Part shown: positions 17,872 to 25,700 of the stretch, in pieces
Layout: every line of letters begins with the position of its first letter
How positions within the stretch are numbered: the stretch's first letter is position 1
NCBI RefSeq assembly: GCF_000743355.1
Contig: NZ_JQEI01000032.1
Location: 1 to 49,997, forward strand
Source of the DNA: Serratia sp. Ag1
GTDB lineage: Bacteria; Pseudomonadota; Gammaproteobacteria; Enterobacterales; Enterobacteriaceae
Length of the DNA: 49,997 nt
Reading direction: 5' to 3'
Translations under genes and position numbers: made by a program
The notes under the pieces: generated by a model
Told to the model about the DNA's origin: nothing
What the model saw: the letters and a program-made list of their open reading frames with translations, nothing else
Database searches by the model: none

Positions 17872-19066
17872 GCGTTGGGCCCTCTTTATCTAAAGCCTGC
17901 AACAGCATGGCTTTGGAAATGATTCCGATATAGTTGTTCTCTTCCCCTACCACTGGCACGGCACAGGGAGCTTGCGCCACCAGTGAGATCAGCTCACTTA
18001 GTGGCATATCGGCTGGCACCGGTTGCGGGGCATCCAGCAGCGCATCATCCAGCGTTTGCTTGGCTGCCAGCGCCTGCTTGAGTGAATCTATCGACACCAC
18101 GCCGATAAATTTCTTGCCGCGTTCAACCACGTAACCATAATCACGGTCTTCTTCACGCAGCAGTTGCAGTGCTGAACGTGGGCCAAAACCGGGGGTTTTG
18201 CGAATCAACGTGACCGGGCGGCGTTGGGCGATATCTTTAGCACTGAAAACGTGGCTGATATCTACGCCACGGAAGAAGGTGCGCACGTAATCATTGGCCG
18301 GATTATTTAATATTTCATCCGGTGTTCCTACCTGAATCACTTCACCACCTTGCATAATGGCAATCCGATCGCCAATACGCATCGCTTCATCTAAATCGTG
18401 GGAAATAAATACAATGGTGCGCTGATGTTTTGCCTGTAATTTGACTAATTCATCCTGCATTTCGGTGCGGATTAATGGATCGAGCGCAGAGAAGGCTTCA
18501 TCCATTAACAATATATCCGGATTGTTCGCCAGAGCGCGGGCTAATCCTACCCGTTGACGCATACCACCAGAAAGTTCATCGGGATAAGCGTGAGCATAAT
18601 TCTCCAGGCCAACCTGATGCAATGCATCTAATGCTTTTTCCTGACGTTGCTGCAAAGATATACCTGCTAATTCCATGCCAAAGGCCGTATTATTTAATAT
18701 GTTCATGTGCGGCATTAAGGCAAATGACTGGAACACCATGCTGATCTTATTTCGCCGTACGGTACGCAACGCCGTATCGGATATTTGGGCAATATCTTCG
18801 CCATCAATCAGTACCTGACCGCGCGTGGGTTCTATCAGACGATTGAGAAGGCGTACCAGGGTGGATTTACCGGAACCGGAAAGCCCCATGATGACAAATA
18901 TCTCGCCTTCTTCAATGGCCAGAGAGGCGTTTTTTACGCCGATTGATAACCCTGTTTTTTCCCGTATCTGATCTTTTGTCAGATCGTGTTTAAGCAGCTT
19001 AAATGCCCGCTCCGGGTGTTCACCAAATATCTTATATAAGTTCTTTACTTCGAGTTTAATTGCCAT
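17864..19066 (-). CDS. proV: Glycine betaine ABC transporter ATPase ProV
   Basis: A 400-residue cytoplasmic ATPase. Walker A is [10 protein letters not shown] near residue 60, the signature [15 protein letters not shown] near 164, and Walker [14 protein letters not shown] near 184. After the ATPase domain come two CBS domains (about 280-395), which in related betaine transporters sense ionic strength. It is the promoter-proximal gene of proVWX. An AGGAA site lies 13 bases before ATG 19066, slightly farther than usual. The 5' coding part is AT-rich compared with its neighbours, matching the H-NS-binding downstream region known for E. coli proU. Confidence 0.96.
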   Translation of the reverse strand: MAIKLEVKNLYKIFGEHPERAFKLLKHDLTKDQIREKTGLSIGVKNASLAIEEGEIFVIMGLSGSGKSTLVRLLNRLIEPTRGQVLIDGEDIAQISDTALRTVRRNKISMVFQSFALMPHMNILNNTAFGMELAGISLQQRQEKALDALHQVGLENYAHAYPDELSGGMRQRVGLARALANNPDILLMDEAFSALDPLIRTEMQDELVKLQAKHQRTIVFISHDLDEAMRIGDRIAIMQGGEVIQVGTPDEILNNPANDYVRTFFRGVDISHVFSAKDIAQRRPVTLIRKTPGFGPRSALQLLREEDRDYGYVVERGKKFIGVVSIDSLKQALAAKQTLDDALLDAPQPVPADMPLSELISLVAQAPCAVPVVGEENNYIGIISKAMLLQALDKEGPTHE

Positions 19067-19136
19067 GCAAATATCAATTTCCTGTGATGTATTATCGAGC
19101 GATAAAATTTCCTAATAGAAAATAAGAGTGCTATAT

Positions 19137-19164
19137 ACCCTAACATACTGACACTCTGAGACAA
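19137..19164 (-). promoter_or_regulatory. proU promoter (P2-like)
   Basis: On the minus strand TTGTCT (19159-19164) and TAGGGT (19137-19142) are 16 bases apart, and the spacer CAGAGTGTCAGTATGT closely resembles the osmotically induced E. coli proU promoter as remembered. It lies about 70 bases before proV. Osmotic control through H-NS is inferred from E. coli. Confidence 0.72.
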
Positions 19165-19222
19165 CCTTATTTTGCTCTTTCGTCGGTAATTAATAGATGT
19201 GATAGGCGGGAAATATGGGGGG

Positions 19223-19257
19223 TTAATGCATGCTTATTAACGTCCAGCATGCATTAA
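19223..19257 (-). terminator. Inverted repeat after csqR
   Basis: An 11-bp perfect inverted repeat, TTAATGCATGC / GCATGCATTAA, with a 13-nt loop lies 29 bases beyond the csqR stop. On the minus strand it is followed by C residues, not T, so termination is uncertain; it may be a protein-binding dyad in the proU upstream region. Confidence 0.4.
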
Positions 19258-19285
19258 TTATTGACAGGAAAATCAGCGGGAAATA

Positions 19286-20086
19286 TCAAAGCGTTGGCTC
19301 TTCAGCACTGGCCGAAGTGACCACCAATTCCACCTGTTGCTGTTGCAATAATGTTCCCAATGAAGGGGGCGGTGGAGTGTCGGTAAATAACGCCGTTACC
19401 TGGCGGGTATTGCCAATAGCGACCGCCGCAGAAGCATGGAATTTGGTGTGATCCGCTGCCAGCAGAATATGGCGTGAATGAGCCATCATTGCTTTCACCA
19501 CGCTGGACTCGTTGACATCGAACTCCAGCAAATCCCCATTAGCTTCGATCGCCCCGACGCTGGTAATCAGATAATCGGCGCGAAACCCTTCAACAAAAGT
19601 CATTGCACAGGGGCCGATAATGCCACCGTTATTCGGGCGCAGCGTGCCACCCGGCACCATCACTTCAAACTCGGTATTTTTATACAGAATATGCGCCACC
19701 CGCAGACTGTTGGTGATAATCCGCAGGTGGCTGTGATTCATCAGCGCCCGGGCGATATGCTCAACCGTGGTGCCGATGGTGATAAATACCGTGGAGCGAT
19801 CGGGAATGTAATCGGCGATCGCTTCCGCAATGGCGATTTTTTCTTCGGTGTAAGAGAGTTCACGCTGCTCAAAAGCGGTGTTTACCACGCTGGAAGCGCG
19901 CCCTGCGCCGCCGTGATGACGGGTAATCAGCCCCTGTTCGCTCAGCTTACGGATATCGCGCCGTACTGTCTGTGTTGAAACCGCCAGCAATTGGGCCAGT
20001 TCGTCGATATTCATGTAACCGCGCTTGGTGATCAACTGAATCAGCTGATCGTGGCGCGGGTTGCCGGTAAGTTCAGTCAGACTCAT
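19286..20086 (-). CDS. csqR: DeoR-family regulator of sulfoquinovose genes (CsqR/YihW)
   Basis: A 266-residue DeoR-type repressor matching E. coli YihW (CsqR) over its length. The N-terminal helix-turn-helix covers about residues 20-60 (LAQLLAVSTQTVRRDIRKLSE), followed by a sugar-phosphate-sensing DeoRC domain with FITIGTTVEHIARAL near 100 and EFDVNESSVVKAMM near 190. It is expected to repress the SQ cluster until SQ or an intermediate appears. The gene follows yihV after 37 bases on the same strand, so it is probably co-transcribed with the kinase. Both are divergent from yihU. Confidence 0.93.
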   Translation of the reverse strand: MSLTELTGNPRHDQLIQLITKRGYMNIDELAQLLAVSTQTVRRDIRKLSEQGLITRHHGGAGRASSVVNTAFEQRELSYTEEKIAIAEAIADYIPDRSTVFITIGTTVEHIARALMNHSHLRIITNSLRVAHILYKNTEFEVMVPGGTLRPNNGGIIGPCAMTFVEGFRADYLITSVGAIEANGDLLEFDVNESSVVKAMMAHSRHILLAADHTKFHASAAVAIGNTRQVTALFTDTPPPPSLGTLLQQQQVELVVTSASAEEPTL

Positions 20087-20123
20087 GTTTAGCTCTCTTA
20101 AATATTGTCATCAGTTGATCATC

Positions 20124-21020
20124 TTATACAAAACTGGCCAGGAAAGAGTCTGTTTGATCACAGTTGGGGATGCCTGCGCGCCCGCCGGGGCGGGTACACT
20201 TCAAGGCGGCAACGGCATTGGCATAGCGTACCGCCTGTGCGATATCCGGTTGCGAACCCAGTGCTACCGCCAACGCGCCGTGAAAAACGTCCCCTGCGCC
20301 GGTGGTATCCACCACCTCAACCTTAAAGCCCGGCTGATGTTTCAGCTGACCGTTTTCCAGCCAAAAACAACCTTGCTTTCCTTGAGTGACATAAACCTGT
20401 CCGTTTTTGTCATTTTTTGCTAACCGTAATCCTTTTTCTGCTGCGGTTTCTCCGGTCATTCGGGCCAAACCTGGTTCAGAGAAGGCGGCATGATCGGCCA
20501 GTGCTACCAGCGGACGGATGTCTTGCGGCGTTACGTCGGCATCCAGCAGTGTAGTCACTCCAGCGCGTTGCGCCAGTGTAAAAGCCGTCAGGGCTCCCTG
20601 ATGCCAGCGCACGTCAGCCAACACCACGTCATAGCGGCTAAAGTCGATCTCGTGCAGCCAGTCGGCATCTTCCGGCAGATCGGGGCTGGGGTGGTTGATA
20701 ATGATACGTTCACCCTGCGCATCCACCAGCACCGCCGACTGCGAAGATCGAGCCTGCGGGTAGCGGCGGGTATAACCGACATTAACGTCATAACTCTCCA
20801 GTTCTGCCAGCAACGTTCGCCCGGTGGCATCGTCGCCAACGCGGCCAATGAAATCGACCTCTGCACCCAGCTTAGCCGCTGCGACGGCGGCGGTTGCTGC
20901 GGGGCCACCGCCGATTTCTCGGTAATCGTTGGCGACATATTTCCCGCCCCCTTGTGGCAGTTTCTCCACGTAATACAAACGGTCTTGCACCGTAATACCT
21001 ACACAGGCAATGCGAGTCAT
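20124..21020 (-). CDS. yihV: 6-deoxy-6-sulfofructose kinase YihV
   Basis: A 298-residue PfkB-family (ribokinase-like) kinase that phosphorylates 6-deoxy-6-sulfofructose with ATP to the 1-phosphate. It matches E. coli YihV closely. The PfkB motifs GGGPAATAAVAAAKLGA (residue 37 on) and VVDTTGAGDVFHGALAVAL near 240 are present, the latter holding the catalytic Asp. Residues known from E. coli YihV to hold the sulfonate are in register by count: Lys27, Asn109 and Arg138. A GAGGA site precedes ATG 21020 by eight bases. This gene argues strongly for the sulfo-Embden-Meyerhof-Parnas route rather than a transaldolase or transketolase variant. Confidence 0.95.
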   Translation of the reverse strand: MTRIACVGITVQDRLYYVEKLPQGGGKYVANDYREIGGGPAATAAVAAAKLGAEVDFIGRVGDDATGRTLLAELESYDVNVGYTRRYPQARSSQSAVLVDAQGERIIINHPSPDLPEDADWLHEIDFSRYDVVLADVRWHQGALTAFTLAQRAGVTTLLDADVTPQDIRPLVALADHAAFSEPGLARMTGETAAEKGLRLAKNDKNGQVYVTQGKQGCFWLENGQLKHQPGFKVEVVDTTGAGDVFHGALAVALGSQPDIAQAVRYANAVAALKCTRPGGRAGIPNCDQTDSFLASFV

Positions 21021-21038
21021 AGTCTGGATCCTCTGTTG

Positions 21039-21164
21039 TATACCCGTCGTCTTTCAAGTTGCAGGGGTGTTGGCTGCCCTGACTCACCCAAGTCATTGAG
21101 TAATCTCAACTCCTTGGATTCGCTCGGTTGCCGCCTACCCGTACCTTGAAATCCATAGGGTATA
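21039..21164. repeat. ERIC repeat (126 bp)
   Basis: A near full-length ERIC element with ends TATACCCGTCGTCTTTCAAG and CCTTGAAATCCATAGGGTATA; the core is diverged. It lies in the divergent yihV-yihU promoter region, 18 bases from the yihV start, so the yihV promoter must lie inside or beyond it. Confidence 0.85.
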
Positions 21165-21245
21165 TGTTTCTGTTTCACTAAAACGGTTTGCGCCAAAAAG
21201 TGGTGGCCGATCACGATGCCACCATTTTAATTTTCTCAAATGTTA

Positions 21246-21267
21246 AAAGAGTGACGCGTGTCAATTT
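21246..21267 (+). promoter_or_regulatory. Candidate CRP site upstream of yihU
   Basis: AGTGA-CGCGTG-TCAAT within an A/T-rich frame resembles the CRP consensus (TGTGA-N6-TCACA), with the left half better than the right. It lies about 115 bases before yihU. Nearby, TTGTG-N12-CACAA around 21316-21340 is another inverted repeat that could be a CsqR operator. Neither is proven. Confidence 0.35.
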
Positions 21268-21371
21268 TTTGACCATAAATTACAAATACGATCAAAAACA
21301 GACATAAATGATCTGTATTGTGCGAGGTAAGTTGACACAAAACAGACAATCGTAACGAACAGGAGAGAACC

Positions 21372-22262
21372 ATGGCACAGATCGCATTCGTCGGGTTAGG
21401 GCAAATGGGGGCACCGATGGCCAGCAACCTGATTAAGCAGGGTCACCGGCTGAGCGTTTTTGATATCAGCCCAACGGCGGTCAGCGCTTTGGTGGCACAG
21501 GGGGCAACGGCGGCTGCCAGCCCGGCGCAGGCGGTACTGGACGCGGAATTTGTGATCACCATGCTGCCGAACGGCGATCTGGTGCGTGAGGTGTTGTTCG
21601 GCGCGGCTGGCGTGTGCAGCACGCTGTCGCCAGCGGCACTGGTGATCGACATGTCCACCATTCATCCGCTGCAAACTGACCGCTTAATCGCCGATATGCA
21701 GGCTCAGGGGTTCAGCCTGATGGATGCCCCGGTAGGGCGCACTTCCGATCACGCGCAGGCGGGCACTTTGTTGATTTTGGCCGGTGGTACCGCCGAGCAG
21801 GTACAGCGCGCCACGCCGGTACTGATGGCGATGGGGTCGGAATTGATCAATGCCGGTGGGCCGGGCATGGGCATCCGCGTGAAGCTGATCAACAACTACA
21901 TGAGCATTGCGCTTAATGCACTGTCTGCCGAAGCGGCGGTGCTGTGCGAAGCCTTGGGGCTGTCGTTTGACGTGGCGCTGCAGGTGATGAACGGCACTCC
22001 GGCAGGCAAAGGGCACTTCACCACCACCTGGCCGAACAAGGTGCTGAAGGGCGATCTCAGCCCGGCGTTCATGATCGATCTGGCGCACAAGGATTTAGGG
22101 ATTGCGCTGGATGTCGCTAACCAGTTGCACGTTGCCATGCCGTTGGGCGCGGCGGCGCGCGAAGTTTACAGCCAGGCACGCGCCAGCGGGCGTGGGCATC
22201 AGGATTGGAGCGCCATTCTGGAACAGGTTCGTTCCGCTTCCGGTCTGGCAGGCAAACATTGA
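21372..22262 (+). CDS. yihU: Sulfolactaldehyde 3-reductase YihU
   Basis: A 296-residue beta-hydroxyacid dehydrogenase reducing 3-sulfolactaldehyde with NADH to 2,3-dihydroxypropane-1-sulfonate, the excreted end product. It is close to E. coli YihU. The Rossmann motif [18 protein letters not shown] starts at residue 7; by count Arg123, Lys171, Asn174 and Ser178, which form the active site and sulfonate pocket in E. coli YihU, are all conserved. An AGGAGA site precedes the ATG. It is the first gene of the plus-strand SQ operon. Confidence 0.95.
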   Translation: MAQIAFVGLGQMGAPMASNLIKQGHRLSVFDISPTAVSALVAQGATAAASPAQAVLDAEFVITMLPNGDLVREVLFGAAGVCSTLSPAALVIDMSTIHPLQTDRLIADMQAQGFSLMDAPVGRTSDHAQAGTLLILAGGTAEQVQRATPVLMAMGSELINAGGPGMGIRVKLINNYMSIALNALSAEAAVLCEALGLSFDVALQVMNGTPAGKGHFTTTWPNKVLKGDLSPAFMIDLAHKDLGIALDVANQLHVAMPLGAAAREVYSQARASGRGHQDWSAILEQVRSASGLAGKH

Positions 22263-22308
22263 TTGATGACACAAGCGCCTGATGTTCAGCGCGCATAGGG
22301 GAGAGAAA

Positions 22309-23172
22309 ATGCCTTATTTATCCGGTTACACCATGGTCCAGCACGCGTGGAAAAACGGCTACGCCATTGGTGCTTTCAGCGCTCATAACGCCGAAACCAT
22401 TCGCGCCATTTTGCTGGCCGCCGAGCAGGAACAGGCACCGATCATGATTCAGGTGGGCCAGAAAGTGATCAGCGTGATGGGCTTAGAGCCGATGAAAGCG
22501 ATGATCGATGCTTTTATGCAGGACATTACCGTGCCGGTGTGTGTCCACCTCGATCACAGCCGCAGCTTTGCGCAAACCATGCAGGCGGTACAGGCAAGGT
22601 TCCAGTCGGTGATGTTTGACGGCTCACATCTGTCATTCGACGAAAACGTGCGGATCACCCGCGCGGTGGCGGATGTGGCTCACGCGCTGAATATTGGGGT
22701 GGAAGGGGAGATCGGCAAGATCGGCGGCACTGAAGACGACATCTCGGTGGATGAAAAAGACGCCCTGATCACCACCAGCGATGAAGCGTTGAAGTTTTCC
22801 GAACTGACCACCGTGGACTATCTGGCGGTATCGATTGGTACGGCGCACGGTTTGTACAAGCAAGAACCCCGGCTGGCATTTGAACGCCTGCATGAGATCC
22901 GTGAGATCGTCCGCAAGCCTATCGTGTTGCACGGTGGTTCCGGCGTGCCGGATGAGCAGATCCGCAAGGCAGTAGCGCTGGGGGTCGCCAAGATCAACGT
23001 GGATACCGAACTGCGTCAGGCGTTTACCCTAGGTGTGGCTGAGGTGCTGAACAAAGACCCTGAAGAGTTTGTGCTGGCGGTTTCGCTTGGTCGCGGGCGT
23101 GATGTGATGAAGGAAAGAGTGGTCGAAAAAATCCGGTTATTCGGCAGCCACGGCAAGGCCGTGCTGTTTTAA
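22309..23172 (+). CDS. Class II aldolase, likely sulfofructose-1-phosphate aldolase
   Basis: A 287-residue class II (zinc) aldolase of the GatY/KbaY/FbaA family. Metal and catalytic residues are visible: Asp82 and His83 in HLDHS, Glu132/Glu134 in EGEIGKIGG, His180 in SIGTAHGLYK and His208 in VLHGGSGVPDE. It sits at the position that yihT has in E. coli, between yihU and the isomerase/epimerase genes, but YihT is a class I Schiff-base enzyme of another fold. The inference is that this enzyme cleaves sulfofructose-1-phosphate to DHAP and sulfolactaldehyde. A class II aldolase (SqiA) in a sulfo-EMP variant is recalled from the literature but was not checked. ATG 22309 has a GGGGAGAG site; an in-frame ATG nine codons earlier lacks one. 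Tagatose- or fructose-bisphosphate aldolase is the alternative. Confidence 0.82.
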   Translation: MPYLSGYTMVQHAWKNGYAIGAFSAHNAETIRAILLAAEQEQAPIMIQVGQKVISVMGLEPMKAMIDAFMQDITVPVCVHLDHSRSFAQTMQAVQARFQSVMFDGSHLSFDENVRITRAVADVAHALNIGVEGEIGKIGGTEDDISVDEKDALITTSDEALKFSELTTVDYLAVSIGTAHGLYKQEPRLAFERLHEIREIVRKPIVLHGGSGVPDEQIRKAVALGVAKINVDTELRQAFTLGVAEVLNKDPEEFVLAVSLGRGRDVMKERVVEKIRLFGSHGKAVLF

Positions 23173-23222
23173 GCATCTGTTGTTGCGCGGCGTCGTGTCG
23201 CGCTAACCATAAGGTTCAAGCT

Positions 23223-24266
23223 ATGACAACCATTCAACGTCAGCATTTTGGTGAACATCAAGGGCAGGCGGTTTCTCTGTTCACGCTGAGCAATGCCAAC
23301 GGTATGCGGCTGTGTGTGACTGACTACGGCTGCATCATTACCCAACTGTGGGTGCCAGATCGGCACGGGCAGGCAGAAGACATCGTGATGGGGTTTGACA
23401 ATCTGGCTGCTTACCAGGCTGGGCACCCGTTCTTTGGGGCAATTGCCGGGCGCTGTGCCAACCGCATCGCCGGGGGGCGCTTCAAGATTGATGGCCAGGA
23501 ATACGTGTTAGCGACCAATGAATTGACCACCGGCCAACATCTGCACGGTGGTGCGCGGGGTTTTGACAAGTATGTCTGGCAGGCGCAGGAAGACGGCGAC
23601 GGCATTATTTTCAGCCGCACTTCTGCCGACGGCGAGGAAGGCTATCCGGGCAATTTGCAGGTTCGTCACCGTATTGGCCTGACCGAAGACAACGTGATGA
23701 CGTTGAGCTTTGAGGCGCAAACCGATAAACCGACGCTGGTTAACCTGGTCAATCACAGCCACTACAACCTGCGTGGCCATACGCATCTGATCCACGATCA
23801 GCAGCTCAAGATCGAAGCCGATTTCATCACTCCGGTGGATGAAACCACCATGTTGCCCACTGGTGAGATCCGCCGCGTGGCGGGGACGGCGTTTGATTTC
23901 CGCAATGCTCGCCGTTTGGGGGATGCGATGCTGCACCGCCCGGCACAAGACTTTGACATGAACTATGTGCTTAAACCTGGCGACGGCGCGCTGCACCCGG
24001 CAGCCAGCCTGATTTGCCCGCACAGCGGGCGCGTGATGGAAGTCCATACCTCGTTGCCGGGCATGCAGTTTTACAACGCCTTCAAGCTCTCCAACAAGGT
24101 CTGGAACGGCAAAGCCGGGCATCGCTATCAGGCGTTTTCCGGTATCTGCCTGGAAACGCAGGCGTTCCCCGACAGCATTCACCACGCCCACTTCAGCAAC
24201 GTGGTGTTACGCCCTGGCGAACAGTATCACAGTTGCACCGAGCACCGTTTCAGCACCGTGGCATAG
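23223..24266 (+). CDS. Aldose 1-epimerase (GalM type), likely sulfoquinovose mutarotase
   Basis: A 347-residue aldose 1-epimerase with the GalM pattern: GAIAGRCANRIAGGRF near residue 76, HLHGGARGFD near 108, the catalytic His in NLVNHSHYNLRG near 178, and the catalytic Glu in CLETQAFPDS near 316. It should interconvert alpha and beta anomers of the free sugar. In this cluster the natural task would be anomerising SQ released by YihQ, the job of YihR in E. coli. By sequence it looks nearer to ordinary GalM than to YihR, as far as can be judged by eye. Codon use is GC-richer than in the 32-35 kb region and like its operon neighbours. Confidence 0.78.
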   Translation: MTTIQRQHFGEHQGQAVSLFTLSNANGMRLCVTDYGCIITQLWVPDRHGQAEDIVMGFDNLAAYQAGHPFFGAIAGRCANRIAGGRFKIDGQEYVLATNELTTGQHLHGGARGFDKYVWQAQEDGDGIIFSRTSADGEEGYPGNLQVRHRIGLTEDNVMTLSFEAQTDKPTLVNLVNHSHYNLRGHTHLIHDQQLKIEADFITPVDETTMLPTGEIRRVAGTAFDFRNARRLGDAMLHRPAQDFDMNYVLKPGDGALHPAASLICPHSGRVMEVHTSLPGMQFYNAFKLSNKVWNGKAGHRYQAFSGICLETQAFPDSIHHAHFSNVVLRPGEQYHSCTEHRFSTVA

Positions 24267-24303
24267 CCTTTGATGAATTTCACCGATTACTGGAAGCAAT
24301 ATA

Positions 24304-25647
24304 ATGACAAATAAAGCAAAAGTCGGCGTATTGGCGTTAGGCCGCAACACCTTTGATGTGCCCTATGCACAAGAAATGTTGGCGCAAGCCTGGCATACGC
24401 TCGAAGGCATGGATGTCGAACTGGTGGGGGAACCGATGCTGCAATTTGATGCGGCATCGGCCCTGCAAGCGCTGCCCACGCTCAAGCAGGCAGATCTCGA
24501 TCTGCTGCTGATCCTGCAAGTGACCTTTACCGATGCCTCGCTGACTACCGAAGTGGTGCGTGACTTCCCGGTGCCAACGGCGCTGTGGTCATTCCCCGAA
24601 GCGCGTACCGGTGGCCGCTTACGGCTGAATTCGTTCTGCGGGGTGAATCTGGCTTGCCATGCGCTGAGCCGTGAGGCGATCAAGGTGCAGACTTTGCACG
24701 GTCTGCCGAGTGATCAGCGTGTGATCAATGAATTACAGCAGTTGGCGCAGGCAGCGGCGATCGTCAAGCGTTTCAAACAGGCGAAAGTGATGGTGATCGG
24801 CGAGCATCCGCTGGGTTTTGACGCCTGTAACTACAACCAGCAGCAACTGAAACAACACTTTGGCGTGGAAGTGACGCGTCAGCCAGTGCTGGAGTTTATC
24901 GACGAAGTAAAAGCGTTGCCAGACAGCGTGGCCGATGCGCCTTATGCCCGCCGCGCCAAAGACTTCTCCAATCTGGCCGAAATGGACCAGACCGCCACCC
25001 GTAAAACTCTCAAGGTTTACTCGGCCCTGCGTGAAAAAGCGCAGCGCGAAGGTTACAACGGCATTGCCGTGCGTTGCTGGCCGGACTTTTTCACCGATTA
25101 CGGCTGTGCCGCCTGCGGCGCGCTGGCGCTGATGAACGAAGACCAAGTGCCGTGCGGCTGCGAAGCCGACATGTTTGGCGTGCTGTCCTCACTGATGGCG
25201 CAGTGGGCTTCCGGCAATGCGGCGTTCAACACCGATCTGGTGGATATCGATCCGCAGGACAACAGCGTGGTGTTCTGGCACTGCGGCCAGGCGCCGATTG
25301 AAATGGCCGATCGCGATGGCCCGGTGCAGGCCACTATTCACTCTAACCGCAAGCTGCCACTGCTGTCTGAGTTTGCCCTCAAACCTGGGCGCATCACGCT
25401 GTGCCGCATTACCCAAGGGGAGGGCAAACTGCGCCTGATGCTGGCTGGGGGCGAGATGATCAAGGCTCCGCTGGCGTTTTCCGGCACCGCCGGGACGGCC
25501 CGTTTGGATGTGGATGCCGACACCTACCGCCAGCGGTTAATCGCCGCCGGGATGGAGCATCACACTTCGCTGGTGTACGGCGAACATCGCCCGCTGCTGC
25601 GCAAAGTCGCTGATTTGCTGGGGCTGGACGTGATCGAACTGACCTGA
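24304..25647 (+). CDS. Fucose-isomerase-family sugar isomerase, likely sulfoquinovose isomerase
   Basis: A 447-residue protein of the L-fucose/arabinose isomerase fold. Likely Mn2+ ligands are Glu287 in GCEADMFG, an Asp of VDIDPQD (314 or 316) and His326 in FWHCG, the usual Glu-Asp-His set. The YihS isomerase of E. coli (an N-acylglucosamine 2-epimerase-fold enzyme) is missing from the cluster, so this protein most likely converts SQ to sulfofructose. Fucose-isomerase-like SQ isomerases (SqvD) are recalled from Gram-positive SQ pathways; the link here is by context. It lies 38 bases after the epimerase and 53 bases before yihQ in the same operon. Another aldose-ketose isomerase activity cannot be excluded. 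Confidence 0.8.
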   Translation: MTNKAKVGVLALGRNTFDVPYAQEMLAQAWHTLEGMDVELVGEPMLQFDAASALQALPTLKQADLDLLLILQVTFTDASLTTEVVRDFPVPTALWSFPEARTGGRLRLNSFCGVNLACHALSREAIKVQTLHGLPSDQRVINELQQLAQAAAIVKRFKQAKVMVIGEHPLGFDACNYNQQQLKQHFGVEVTRQPVLEFIDEVKALPDSVADAPYARRAKDFSNLAEMDQTATRKTLKVYSALREKAQREGYNGIAVRCWPDFFTDYGCAACGALALMNEDQVPCGCEADMFGVLSSLMAQWASGNAAFNTDLVDIDPQDNSVVFWHCGQAPIEMADRDGPVQATIHSNRKLPLLSEFALKPGRITLCRITQGEGKLRLMLAGGEMIKAPLAFSGTAGTARLDVDADTYRQRLIAAGMEHHTSLVYGEHRPLLRKVADLLGLDVIELT

Positions 25648-25700
25648 TGCATGGAAACGCTTTGGGAAAATACCGCATTTAACCTTTTGGAGAATTAAAG

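Noticed and set aside
19223-19257. Perfect inverted repeat considered as a riboswitch or strong terminator
   Set aside because: It has no T tract and no known aptamer features; kept only as an uncertain hairpin.
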